Counted from the first letter of the stretch, positions 34,870-43,694 are shown. The stretch: 53,612 nucleotides of DNA from Desulfotignum sp. (GCA_018399285.1 JAGYOW010000019.1:1-53612), one strand, 5' to 3'. Translations and numbers: made by a program. Notes: generated by a model not told the origin, from the sequence alone.

Positions 34870-36282
34870 ATGGAAAGATATGGTGAAAATTATCTTGAAG
34901 AGCGAAAGCTTGTCAAACGATGGCCACAGCCGATCCCTGCTCTCGTGGCACTGGTGCTGACATTGGCCGTGTTCTACCTCACGTGGTGGATTTTCCAGGA
35001 TCCAAGAGGACTGATGCGTATGTATACCCCTTATGTGGGTTACATGTACACCCGGTGGTGGCTGATCATGCTCATCTGGATGGTCTACATCTTCAATTAC
35101 TGGCCTTTCAAACGCAAGTGGCTTGAAAATACCCATCCGGTCATTAAAGGAGCGATTCTCTCAGCCATTTCGGTTGTCATTCTCTGGGTCTTGATCAAAG
35201 GATTCTTTGAATACTTTCTGGGCAATTACGGACTGGCCTATTTCAATCCCGATCAATTGGTGAAACTGCCGGGTGTAACGGAGTTTTTTGCCATTGAATA
35301 CGCGGCCCTGGCCTGTTTGATGTTCGCAGCCATTGCTTCCTGGCTCAGCCCGGCGTGGGTTGTGGCCTGTGAAGAGGTCCCCTGGCAAAAAATGAATCAG
35401 CCGGGCAAAGGCATCAGTATCCTGATCATGACCTTTTTCCTAAGCACAGTGATCTATTTTGTGACCATGCATTCTCACATGGGCATACTCTACTATCCCT
35501 GGCAGTATTTCACCTCGATTGCACCGCCTTATTGGGAAAAATTTGCGAATACGGTTTCTGGAAATTTCCATGTATCCTGGATAATGTGTGCCACGGTCAC
35601 GGTCTGGATGGTGGAAACCATCTGGGAGCGATATCCCTTTAAGCTGATCAAAACCAATTGGAAACGTCGCATTGTGGCTTTTTTCGGCATCATCGCCATT
35701 GCCTGGGCACTGCATCTCTTTTTGTATTTTGCCCAAGAACTGACATGGGGCGAAGCCATCAGGGGCACAAGACGCGATTTCGCTCCAGACTGGCGTTGGC
35801 TGCATGTCGGTGAAATGGCTGTTTTTTGGCTGGTTCCCGCCCTGTTCCTCAATTTTTATTGTAACAACTGGCCCCGTCGCTTCAGCCTACCGGTGAATGT
35901 GCTCGTCCGCACGCTCATCACCATTATTGCCGCGTTTGCGCTTTATATTTTCTATTACGCCACATCGCATACCTTTCTGGGCACCCAAAAAGGGTTTTCC
36001 CATCCCCAGCAATTTCCGATGATTCCAACCATCTGGTTGATCAATATTTGGCTGGTTCATCACTGGTTCATGGACAACTGGCCGGCATGGAAAATGGTGC
36101 CCAAGACTGCAGAAGAAATCGCTGCTGACCATGCAACTGAAGAGGCAAAAATCGAAAGCCTCAGATGGAGCCCCACTTTGGGCTGGGGGCTCGGTGTCGG
36201 GTTGGTGTGTGGAATAGCCACCTATTTCATCTTCTTGGGCGTGCTTCCCTGGATATATGAATCCATCAACATTATCAAATAG
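34870..36282 (+). CDS. Polytopic membrane protein of unknown function, about 11 TM, His/Trp-rich
   Basis: 470 aa, ribosome site GGAGGG. About 11 hydrophobic segments, near residues 20-40, 55-78, 95-118, 140-165, 180-202, 232-250, 265-290, 310-332, 345-367, 385-405 and 437-463. Histidines sit in or next to several of them: MHSHMG, NFHVSW, WALHLFLYFAQE, WLHVGE, YATSHTF and VHHWFMDNW. Aromatic content is very high. The arrangement suggests a membrane enzyme or metal/haem-binding protein, not a simple carrier, but I do not recognise the family. First gene of a probable three-gene unit; its stop is 23 bases before the Tat-exported protein. Any function is open. Confidence 0.75.
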   Translation: MERYGENYLEERKLVKRWPQPIPALVALVLTLAVFYLTWWIFQDPRGLMRMYTPYVGYMYTRWWLIMLIWMVYIFNYWPFKRKWLENTHPVIKGAILSAISVVILWVLIKGFFEYFLGNYGLAYFNPDQLVKLPGVTEFFAIEYAALACLMFAAIASWLSPAWVVACEEVPWQKMNQPGKGISILIMTFFLSTVIYFVTMHSHMGILYYPWQYFTSIAPPYWEKFANTVSGNFHVSWIMCATVTVWMVETIWERYPFKLIKTNWKRRIVAFFGIIAIAWALHLFLYFAQELTWGEAIRGTRRDFAPDWRWLHVGEMAVFWLVPALFLNFYCNNWPRRFSLPVNVLVRTLITIIAAFALYIFYYATSHTFLGTQKGFSHPQQFPMIPTIWLINIWLVHHWFMDNWPAWKMVPKTAEEIAADHATEEAKIESLRWSPTLGWGLGVGLVCGIATYFIFLGVLPWIYESINIIK

Positions 36283-36305
36283 ACACAAAGAGACAAGGAG
36301 ATATT

Positions 36306-37481
36306 ATGAGTGCCGATAAAAACAAGATCAGCCGCAGAGATTTTTTCAAGGGCGTGGCCATGGGTGCGCTTGGTGGAGGTTTCCTGGCCATGGGTGCCTA
36401 CTCTTACAGCCCATGGCGCAAAGTGTTTTTTTCCGATGCACAGCGCAAAATGGTTGATATCGGAGTATGTAAAAGCGTTAAGATAACCAATATATCGGAA
36501 ACCAGTTGGTTCAGCAATGCCGATCTCATGGGTGATATCAAGGGTGCCGGTGGCCTGCTCGTTGACCAGTACAGTTATAATTGGCCGCCATTCGGCAATG
36601 GCAAGGGCCTTGGCAAAGGCAGTTATGAAAAGGGTATTGAAAAAATCAAGCATCTTTTGCCGAACAACCTTGAAGAGGCCTGGAGCATTACGGAAAAACT
36701 CTCGGTGCATCCGGAAAACGCCGGAGGATTCGCCTGCCTCGTTGAGATGGAAGAATTGAATGGCAAAAAGCACAAATACCTCCTGGACAGCGGATGGTCC
36801 TACAAATGGATGGATGAATGTTTCAAACGCGAAGGCATTGATGAAATGCTCAAAAACAGGGAAATCGAAGCCTTGTTCATTTCCCATGAACACTTCGATC
36901 ATTATTGGGGCATTCCAGTCACGTTCAAATATGATCCCACCATCACCACCTATGTCCCGGACACCTTTTACGACGAGGGCCTGCAATACCTCAAGGATTC
37001 CGGGCATAAAGGTGAAGTGATCAAGGTCAAGGCCGGACTCAAGCCCATAGCTTCAGGCATGGCCACCTATGTCTTTGACATTCCCATCATCTGCAGGGTC
37101 TATGGTGAACAGTCCATGTACTTCAACGTCAAGGACCTTGGCCTGGTCAGCGTGACCGGATGCTGCCACCAGAGCATCATCCAATTCGCTGAAACCGCTT
37201 ACCAGGAAATACAATACGAAAACGACGAGCTCTACGGTATTTACGGTGGGTTGCACATCTCCCCCTTTGAAGACTGGGATCCCAAATACGACGATCTGGT
37301 CATTTCCCTGGGCCGATATGACTTTAAAAAAATTGGATGTAACCACTGCACAGGCATCCTGTGCGCCAAAAAATTCGTGGAGGCCGGATATCCCGTTGTG
37401 GAGGGGACTGCACGTTTCCGTTCCAAAGACAAGGTGTACCTGGGCAACGGAGATAAAATCGGTTTTGGCATAGACGTCTGA
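36306..37481 (+). CDS. Tat-exported metallo-beta-lactamase-fold protein (COG1237-like)
   Basis: 391 aa. Tat signal with RRDFFKG at residues 9-15 and a hydrophobic stretch to about 32. The metal motif HEHFDH is at 194-199 (HxHxDH). Then GCCH (285-288), GGLH (314-317) and NHCTG (346-350). The order GCxH, GG-H, HCTG is that of the COG1237 branch, related to the dihydropterin-ribofuranosyl aminobenzene phosphate synthase-like hydrolases, usually cytoplasmic. Export by Tat implies folding with metal before secretion, so it would act in the periplasm. Ribosome site AAGGAGA. Substrate unknown. Neighbours suggest work with the membrane protein before it and metal loading by the GTPase after it. Confidence 0.85.
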   Translation: MSADKNKISRRDFFKGVAMGALGGGFLAMGAYSYSPWRKVFFSDAQRKMVDIGVCKSVKITNISETSWFSNADLMGDIKGAGGLLVDQYSYNWPPFGNGKGLGKGSYEKGIEKIKHLLPNNLEEAWSITEKLSVHPENAGGFACLVEMEELNGKKHKYLLDSGWSYKWMDECFKREGIDEMLKNREIEALFISHEHFDHYWGIPVTFKYDPTITTYVPDTFYDEGLQYLKDSGHKGEVIKVKAGLKPIASGMATYVFDIPIICRVYGEQSMYFNVKDLGLVSVTGCCHQSIIQFAETAYQEIQYENDELYGIYGGLHISPFEDWDPKYDDLVISLGRYDFKKIGCNHCTGILCAKKFVEAGYPVVEGTARFRSKDKVYLGNGDKIGFGIDV

Positions 37482-37488
37482 AAAAACA

Positions 37489-37530
37489 CCCCCGGCGGCG
37501 GCGGCAGCAGACACCCGCCGCCGCCGGGGG
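37489..37530 (+). promoter_or_regulatory. Very GC-rich perfect 16-bp hairpin between the MBL-fold and GTPase genes
   Basis: 37489-37504 pairs perfectly with 37515-37530 (CCCCCGGCGGCGGCGG), with a 10-base loop. There is no T-run after it, so it is not a textbook terminator. It could cap the upstream mRNA or attenuate read-through into the GTPase gene. Confidence 0.6.
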
Positions 37531-37554
37531 ACAAAACACCTCCTGGAATCCATC

Positions 37555-39402
37555 ATGCTCTTTGACCACCTTTTCCCCCGGAACCTGATCAACACCCCCG
37601 AGGCCGTCGCTCAGGAAGTGATGAAGACCGTGCTTATGCGGACGAATTTCGTGCCGGTTCTGCGGCATGTCATCGGCTGGAGGGGGCTGAAACAAGGTTC
37701 TGGCACAGTGGAATGCTGGACAGCCAAGATCAAGGGATATGACGGCGTTTTTGGTCTGGCGTTTCATGGAGCGGACAATGATCCCAAACGGTGCCGGACA
37801 AGATTTCTGCTTCACTATTTTCCTCACCCGGATGAAGAACTTGTGGAATGCTGCTCCCTCCAGGCCGCAGCATTGGCCCAATCTTCAAAATATTTTTCCT
37901 GGATCCGGGAATTCGCTTCATATCCAGAATTTGCCACTTTTTTTTCCCTGGCCGACATACTTATTTGCTTTGACGCTGACCGAAAATTCCTGAGCATCGG
38001 TCTTGAGGCCCAGGAAACGCTGCGTAGTGTTTCTGAACCCGGGGTCCACCTGGAACAGAACGGAAAAGAAGTCTTTCTCATCGAACCCGGTGGACTGGAT
38101 CAAAATTTCCCCGCTTTGGCCACCGCCACCGCCTTTTTCAACACCCTGGCCGCGTCCGTGACTTTCAATCTCAACCAACCGCCTGTTTTTCTTAAAGAAT
38201 GCATCAGGCCCGGATTTGAAGTCATCCTCACTGGTCAAGGCAGAAGCAAAAAAATCCGGTCCGATGAAATCCCTTGCCACCATTTCATCCTGGGATATGG
38301 ATCCGGTCCTTTTGAATGTTGCTATTCCTGTCCAAAAGAATCCCAGGAAATCCGTCATTGGAGTCAGGGCCAGGAACTGCCCCAAGGTTTTCAGGACCAA
38401 TTATGGTGGAAGGCCCATGAGATCCAGGGATCTTCAACCATTGACAAAAAAGCCCTGGGAATTGACGAACGTCCGCCGCTCATCATCCTGACCGGATTTC
38501 TCGGGTCGGGAAAGACCAGCTTCCTGCAATACTTCATTGAGTACCAGAATCAGCGTAGCCGTTTTGTCGCTGTTATACAGAATGAAATCGGAGCAAAGGG
38601 GCTTGACGGCAAACTTTTGGACTACACAGTCACGGAAATCGATGAAGGATGCGTGTGCTGCACCCTGGCCGGCAGTCTTAAACGCGCTGTCAACGGCATA
38701 CTGTCCTCTTTTGATCCGGATTACATTCTTGTGGAGACCACAGGCCTGGCCAATCCCTTCAATCTGCTTGAAGAAATGGAAGAATTGTCCGAGTTGGTGC
38801 GTTTTGATTCCATCGTCACAGTGGTAGATCTGCCCAATGCCCGAAAAACCTTGTCCGAACACCCGGTAGCCTCGGAACAGATCCAAAGCGCCGACATCCT
38901 CATGCTCAACAAAAAGGACCTGGTCTCCGAGCAGGAACTTGCAGCCGTGACCGAAGCCATACAGCGACACAACTCCCATGCCCCGATTTTTCCCGTCTCC
39001 AACGGGGAGTTGCTTCCGGCCATGATTCTGGATGCCGACGACCTCACGCCCCGGGACAAAAAACATACCATCCCAGCCCTGCATCAAGTTTCCCACCTGC
39101 AGGAAGGACTCTGGTCCAAAAGTGTCATCCTGACCGTACCAGTGGACAAAGAGGACTTTATCAAAACCGTGGAGCGCTTTCCGGCATCAATTTTCCGGGC
39201 CAAGGGCGTTCTTGAATTTGCCAACTCTTCCCAGGCCTTTCTCTTTCAATACGTGGGCGGACGATATGAGATCTCCATTTTCCCTGACGTAACAGACAAG
39301 GACCGCTTTTTGACTGTTATCGGCAAGGGCGGGGACCCCGAAGTTGCAGCCGCAGCAATTGAGAATCTGCTGAGCGCCCAGACCCGTGACACAGAATTTT
39401 GA
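37555..39402 (+). CDS. COG0523 (CobW/G3E) metallochaperone GTPase with an unrecognised 300-aa N-terminal domain
   Basis: 615 aa, almost twice the usual COG0523 length. From residue 308 it is a standard G3E GTPase: GFLGSGKTS (314-322), the metal-binding GCVCC (365-369), VETTGLANP (393-401), NKKD (452-455) and a CobW C-domain (about 515-600). Residues 1-300 match no family I know. They contain cysteine/histidine clusters: VECC near 97-100, IPCHH at 239-243 and ECCYSCP at 254-260. Such GTPases insert Zn, Co or Ni into target proteins; here the exported MBL protein or the membrane protein are the obvious clients. The gene follows the hairpin; no strong ribosome site precedes its ATG. Confidence 0.82.
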   Translation: MLFDHLFPRNLINTPEAVAQEVMKTVLMRTNFVPVLRHVIGWRGLKQGSGTVECWTAKIKGYDGVFGLAFHGADNDPKRCRTRFLLHYFPHPDEELVECCSLQAAALAQSSKYFSWIREFASYPEFATFFSLADILICFDADRKFLSIGLEAQETLRSVSEPGVHLEQNGKEVFLIEPGGLDQNFPALATATAFFNTLAASVTFNLNQPPVFLKECIRPGFEVILTGQGRSKKIRSDEIPCHHFILGYGSGPFECCYSCPKESQEIRHWSQGQELPQGFQDQLWWKAHEIQGSSTIDKKALGIDERPPLIILTGFLGSGKTSFLQYFIEYQNQRSRFVAVIQNEIGAKGLDGKLLDYTVTEIDEGCVCCTLAGSLKRAVNGILSSFDPDYILVETTGLANPFNLLEEMEELSELVRFDSIVTVVDLPNARKTLSEHPVASEQIQSADILMLNKKDLVSEQELAAVTEAIQRHNSHAPIFPVSNGELLPAMILDADDLTPRDKKHTIPALHQVSHLQEGLWSKSVILTVPVDKEDFIKTVERFPASIFRAKGVLEFANSSQAFLFQYVGGRYEISIFPDVTDKDRFLTVIGKGGDPEVAAAAIENLLSAQTRDTEF

Positions 39403-39438
39403 CACGGACTTTTAGCTCAGAAACATTTTCACCTTCTG

Positions 39439-39957
39439 CTAACAATCAGAATCCGGTGCAATGTTTTTGAATTTTTCCTGTGGCGCACCGCATACCGGGC
39501 ATTTTTTGGGTGCTTTTTTATCCGTTACATAGCCGCAGACCTGGCAGACCTGATAGGCATTCACATCTTCCTTCATAGACTGGAAAATGGCCCGCTCATA
39601 CAACTTGGCGTGATATTCTTCAGCATCCCGGGCCTGGGAAAACACAATTGCCGCAGCATTTTCACCCTCATCTTCCGCGTCTTTCAGAAAATCCGGATAT
39701 TCATTTGTGCTGATGGATTTTTCCCGTTCAAAAGAGGCTTCCAGGTTGGTGTCCGTATCTTTGACAACAACATCTTTCATCAAATTAAGATTGCGTGTGG
39801 CATGCACCCGTTCCGCCTCGGCAATGGCACGAAACAAAAGTGCTATCTGCTGGTTTCCCTCTTCCGCTGCCTTGTCAGCATAGGCCAGCAGCCGGAAATA
39901 GGCTTTGGCTTCCCCTACAAATGCGGTTCGAACATTTTTTTGTGTTTTTTCTTTCAT
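39439..39957 (-). CDS. Rubrerythrin
   Basis: 172 aa. A ferritin-like di-iron domain with two EXXH-type helices (AEAERVHA and ARDAEEYHA) is followed by a rubredoxin-like domain, CQVCGY...CPVCG, near residues 138-157. Reduces hydrogen peroxide in the cytoplasm of anaerobes. Convergent with the COG0523 gene, stops only 36 bases apart. Upstream on its own strand lies a 640-base gap without genes except tRNA-Thr. Confidence 0.95.
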   Translation of the reverse strand: MKEKTQKNVRTAFVGEAKAYFRLLAYADKAAEEGNQQIALLFRAIAEAERVHATRNLNLMKDVVVKDTDTNLEASFEREKSISTNEYPDFLKDAEDEGENAAAIVFSQARDAEEYHAKLYERAIFQSMKEDVNAYQVCQVCGYVTDKKAPKKCPVCGAPQEKFKNIAPDSDC

Positions 39958-40597
39958 CCGTTATCCTTTTTTTTTGTTCTTCTGTGGCAAAATCCGTAAA
40001 CAGCGAAGTTAAAAACGGGCCATCATTTTTAACGCCAAATCCGTTTAAACGTCAAGGGATCTTTCTCCCGTGTCAAAACAAAATCAATTGCATGGAAAAT
40101 AGTCTGACATCTCTGTTTCATCGAGCCTCAGAGATGTCCGGCTATGTCTTTGAATTTCACGGTTTGTAATGCTCTTTGAAAACCAGGTTCTCTATTTGTC
40201 GATATCATTGATTCCTTCAGAGTTCAACCACAACTTTCATATCAAGGACTGTCGAGTCGCAACGGCGGAAGACCAGGTTGGCAAGACATACTTAAGAATC
40301 ATGACAACGGCATGCTGATGATTGGTCGGATCTGTTGGATAAAATCACCGCAAAATGCCGAGGTGTTTCACCGGATAATGCGTTCAAAGTGGTAGTTTAG
40401 CCGGGTGGGGGTGACAGCAGATCGGTTAAAACATTTGAGAACCACCGGGCATGGCTGCGGAATTATTGCGACGAGGATGCAATAATGTTTGTGAAATATA
40501 AGCGGTGGACTGATGGTGGGCAAGCATAAATGGTGGACAATGGGTGGACAAAACAAAAGGGATTTCAACCCAAAAGCTGAAAACCCTTGTCTTTCAA
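39958..40597. other. 640-base gap with inverted repeats, no recognisable gene
   Basis: Contains the rubrerythrin promoter region, a perfect 10-base inverted repeat (40106-40115 with 40129-40138, GACATCTCTG/CAGAGATGTC), an 8-base inverted repeat (40462-40469 with 40479-40486), and three GGTGGAC direct repeats (40504, 40532, 40543). I see no open frame with family resemblance on either strand. Confidence 0.5.
40551..40590 (-). terminator. Rho-independent terminator after tRNA-Thr
   Basis: On the minus strand AAGGG-TTTTCA pairs with TGAAA-TCCCTT around a short loop and is followed by TTGTTTT. It lies about 10-45 bases after the encoded CCA of the tRNA. Confidence 0.6.
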
Positions 40598-40673
40598 TGG
40601 AGCCGGCGAGCAGACTCGAACTGCTGACTTGCTGATTACGAATCAGCTACTCTACCACCTGAGTTACGCCGGC
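40598..40673 (-). tRNA. tRNA-Thr (anticodon CGT)
   Basis: The 76-base minus-strand gene folds as a cloverleaf. Acceptor stem GCCGGCG/CGCCGGC. D-arm region AACTCAGGTGGTAGAGT. Anticodon loop TTCGTAA on a GCTGA/TCAGC stem gives anticodon CGT (codon ACG). T-arm GTTCGAGTC. Discriminator T, with the 3' CCA encoded (40598-40600). Confidence 0.92.
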
Positions 40674-40690
40674 TTTTTAAAACAACGCCC

Positions 40691-40719
40691 TTTATATCAG
40701 GGCCTTGGGATATTTTCAA
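40691..40719 (-). promoter_or_regulatory. Promoter of tRNA-Thr
   Basis: -35 TTGAAA (complement of 40714-40719), 17-base spacer, -10 TATAAA (complement of 40691-40696), followed by a GGGCG discriminator, as expected for a stringently controlled tRNA promoter, 18 bases before the tRNA. Confidence 0.6.
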
Positions 40720-40884
40720 GCAAAATAAACGGTAGTCTCATCTTAAGACTAAGCATGCCGCTACCCTTGAGATTCCTTTTAGAGGGTTCCCCACCAAGGT
40801 GTTTCAGCCCATAACTCTTGACGATGCGGGGTAAACATATTACCCTTGATTCAATTATCAACCGTTTTCATGGAGGAAATTATC

Positions 40885-41265
40885 ATGATCCGTCAGCTTA
40901 CCAAGACCTGTATTTTTCTTTTGATCGGTATCTTTGTGATCACCAGCGCGGTGGTTCCAGTTATAGATGCCAAAATGATCGACACCGGCATGTACCTGAG
41001 CCAGGAGGCTGATGCCGCCCGGGGGGAACTGGCATCGTTGATGGCTCGGGAAGATGTGAGAGAGAAAATGATGGCTTTGGGTGTGAACCCGGATGATGCG
41101 GCAAACCGCATCGCGGGATTGACCGATCAGGAGGTGTCGCAGCTTCAGAACCGCATTGATGAACTGCCGGCCGGTTCCGGGGTGTTGGCGGTACTTGGCA
41201 TTGTTCTGGTGGTATTGATCGTCCTTGAACTGGTGGGTGTCACCAATGTTTTCAACCGGTTGTAA
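40885..41265 (+). CDS. PA2779-family small membrane protein
   Basis: 126 aa from ATG 40885 (ribosome site GGAGG); a further-upstream ATG at 40846 is less likely. Signal peptide about 1-26 (FLLIGIFVITSAVVPVIDA), an Ala/Asp-rich helical middle (LASLMAREDVREKMMALGVN) and a C-terminal membrane helix (VLAVLGIVLVVLIVLELVG). Known as the PA2779 family, found next to PA2778-type peptidases. Function unknown. Nine bases before the next gene, so certainly co-transcribed. Confidence 0.82.
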   Translation: MIRQLTKTCIFLLIGIFVITSAVVPVIDAKMIDTGMYLSQEADAARGELASLMAREDVREKMMALGVNPDDAANRIAGLTDQEVSQLQNRIDELPAGSGVLAVLGIVLVVLIVLELVGVTNVFNRL

Positions 41266-41274
41266 CCGAACCGC

Positions 41275-42234
41275 ATGACCCGGACATGTTATTTTCTGGC
41301 TGTCCTGGTGCTGATTTTCGGGACCGGATGTGCCGGCAGAAATGATGTCCGGCTTGTGGGGCCTGATCAAGGCGTGGAACTGACGGACACGCCTTTTTTT
41401 GCCCAGGAAAAATACCAGTGCGGCCCGGCAGCCCTGGCCATGCTGCTGGGAGCTTCCGGCGTTGCGGTCCATCCGGATGATCTGGTCCCGGCCGTTTATC
41501 TGCCGGGGCGACAGGGAAGCCTTCAGATGGAACTGGCTGCCGCGTGTCGGCAATGGGGACGGATTGCCTATCCGATACCTTCCGACCTGACCGGGCTCAC
41601 AGCCGAGATTCAATCCGGGCACCCGGTACTGGTACTTCAGAACTTAGGATTTGAACGGTGGCCGATCCACCACTATGCGGTGGTGATCGGCGTGCTGCCC
41701 CCGGACCGGCTTGTGTTGCGTTCCGGCACCAAAGAAAGGGTGGAGATGACGGTTGCGGATTTCAACCGGACCTGGCAGCGTGCCGGGTCATGGGGCCTGA
41801 TCGCCTTGAGTCCCGGTGATCTTCCGCAAACGGCGGATCCTTTGGCCTATATGACCGCCGTGGCTGCGTTTGAGTCCGCCGGGAATGAAAATGCCGTGTC
41901 CGCCACAGCAGCATACCAGGCGGCACTGGCGGCATGGCCTGACAATTCCATGGTTCTGTTCGCCCTGGCCAACAATCATCTGGAACAGAAACGGCCGGCC
42001 CGGGCCGAGCCCCTTTACCGGACCCTGCTGGCAGCGGATCCGGATCATGTGGCTGCGGCCAACAACCTTGCCGAAGCCCTGGCCCGTCAGGGCGACTTTG
42101 CCCGGGCCCTGACGGTGATTCAAACCGCAGTCAATATTGCAGAACAGACCCGGTCTCCACTTCTGGAAAGAATCAAACACACCCGGCAGGAGATTGAACA
42201 GGCGTTGCAGGAAAAAAACGCGAACCCTTTTTGA
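41275..42234 (+). CDS. PA2778-type C39-like cysteine peptidase lipoprotein with TPR tail
   Basis: 319 aa. Lipobox FGTGC at residues about 15-19 marks a lipoprotein. The catalytic cysteine lies in EKYQCGPAALAMLLG (about 47-60) and the His in HHYAVVIGVL (about 138), as in C39/papain-like peptidases. TPR-like repeats occupy about 195-300. Members of the PA2778 family are predicted periplasmic or outer-membrane peptidases of unknown target. Its nearest partner is the PA2779-type protein. Confidence 0.85.
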   Translation: MTRTCYFLAVLVLIFGTGCAGRNDVRLVGPDQGVELTDTPFFAQEKYQCGPAALAMLLGASGVAVHPDDLVPAVYLPGRQGSLQMELAAACRQWGRIAYPIPSDLTGLTAEIQSGHPVLVLQNLGFERWPIHHYAVVIGVLPPDRLVLRSGTKERVEMTVADFNRTWQRAGSWGLIALSPGDLPQTADPLAYMTAVAAFESAGNENAVSATAAYQAALAAWPDNSMVLFALANNHLEQKRPARAEPLYRTLLAADPDHVAAANNLAEALARQGDFARALTVIQTAVNIAEQTRSPLLERIKHTRQEIEQALQEKNANPF

Positions 42235-42244
42235 GAGGATATCA

Positions 42245-42937
42245 ATGCGTCTGGAATGCAATGGATTGAATTTTACTTATCCGGGATCGGAACTCCAGGT
42301 GATTGACAACTTGAGTTTTTCCATGACAGGCCCCGGATTTTATGCGGTGTTCGGGCCGTCCGGGGTGGGAAAGACCTCGTTTGCCCGACTGCTGACACGG
42401 CACGGGGATCTTCCGGATCAGCCCGTGAAGACCCCGGGCATTGACACCATTCTGTACACCTATAATCTGGAAAGGCTGCCGGGATGGGCTGCTGTCGGCC
42501 GCCATCTGGACCAGGTCTGCCCGCCGGACCGGCAGGGCCTCAAAAAAGAACTCATCGCGCTCTTCTGCCTGGAACCGGTGCTGGACGCCCGGTTTTCCCA
42601 GTTGTCCATGGGACAGCAGAACCGTATGAACCTGATCCGGTACCTGCTCCAGGATTTTGACCTGATGATTCTGGATGAAAGCCTGGCCAATGTGGATGAA
42701 AAACTGCGACAGACCATTCTGCCGGCCATCAAGGAGCGGTTTGCTCACAAGATGTTTCTGTATATTTCCCACAACCTCATGGAAGTGGCCCGGTTCTGCA
42801 AAGAGATCCTGGTGCTGGCCGAGCCGTCCCGGAAAAAACCGAGCCGCCTGATTTCCGGTCTGGACGAAGGTACCGGGGCCAACAGAGAAAAATCCGACCT
42901 GGACCGGGTTATGCTGGAGATCATGAATGCTTTTTAG
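42245..42937 (+). CDS. ABC transporter ATPase (nitrate/taurine/NMT1-type)
   Basis: 230 aa. Walker A GPSGVGKTSFARL near residues 34-46, a short signature LSMGQQNRMN near 119, Walker B LMILDESLANVDE near 138, and H-loop YISHN. It is smaller than usual and the Q-loop region is degenerate. First gene of an ATPase-permease-binding-protein unit with overlaps downstream. Confidence 0.88.
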   Translation: MRLECNGLNFTYPGSELQVIDNLSFSMTGPGFYAVFGPSGVGKTSFARLLTRHGDLPDQPVKTPGIDTILYTYNLERLPGWAAVGRHLDQVCPPDRQGLKKELIALFCLEPVLDARFSQLSMGQQNRMNLIRYLLQDFDLMILDESLANVDEKLRQTILPAIKERFAHKMFLYISHNLMEVARFCKEILVLAEPSRKKPSRLISGLDEGTGANREKSDLDRVMLEIMNAF

Positions 42938-43694
42938 ACGGATTTATCAGTTCATGATTGTGTACGGGATCTTTCTGGGACTGTTGCTGGCCGTGAAAAC
43001 CGGATTGTCTTTATCGGATTATGTGATCCCGGGAATCCCGCTGATTCTGGACACGGCGGGTCAGGTGGCGGGCGGATTTTTCAAAGACGTGCTGGATACG
43101 CTGTCTGTGGCCATTCTGGGCCAGGGGATTTCCATTTTTCTGGCTTTTTTCGTCGGCATCCTTGGCCGCCGTTCTTCCTGGGCCGGTTCCATGATACGGG
43201 TGACCGCCTACAATATCCAGGCCTATCCCATTGTGGCCCTGGCCCCCATTATTTTTATCCTGCTGGGGGACGGATTCTTGTCCCGGCTGCTCATCGCCGC
43301 CATGATCTGTTATTTCCCGCTACTGCTGTCCGTGCTGGGGGTGATGGCCGCACCTGTGCCGGATATTGAGCATTTTTACCTCGCCACCGGGCGTATGCGC
43401 TGGCACCTGGAAGTAAAGATCCGGGTGTTTGAAAATTTGAGCAAACTGACGACCGTGATTGCCGGCAGTGCCACCCTGGCCATGGCCGGCACCATTGTGG
43501 CGGAATTCATCGCCGCCAATGCCGGCATCGGATACAGCATCCGCATTGCATTGTACCAGAGTGATCTGGCCGCCATTCTCACGGCCCTGTTCATGATCGG
43601 AATTGTGATTTCCGTATACCAGGGCATGCTGGAATCGCTGGGGGAATGGGTCAAGGCAAAATGGGGATCGGAAAACAAAGGAGCTTTGTTATGA
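42927..43694 (+). CDS. ABC transporter permease (SsuC/TauC/ThiX type)
   Basis: 255 aa, about 6 membrane segments. BPD_transp_1 signature around residues 160-200 includes ATGRMRWHLEVKIRVFENLS in place of the usual EAA loop. Overlaps the ATPase by 11 bases and the binding-protein gene by an ATGA overlap. Confidence 0.9.
   Translation: MLFRRIYQFMIVYGIFLGLLLAVKTGLSLSDYVIPGIPLILDTAGQVAGGFFKDVLDTLSVAILGQGISIFLAFFVGILGRRSSWAGSMIRVTAYNIQAYPIVALAPIIFILLGDGFLSRLLIAAMICYFPLLLSVLGVMAAPVPDIEHFYLATGRMRWHLEVKIRVFENLSKLTTVIAGSATLAMAGTIVAEFIAANAGIGYSIRIALYQSDLAAILTALFMIGIVISVYQGMLESLGEWVKAKWGSENKGALL

Noticed and set aside
37482..37554. GC repeats as a trinucleotide repeat expansion
   Set aside because: The two arms are exact complements with a loop, so a hairpin explains them better.
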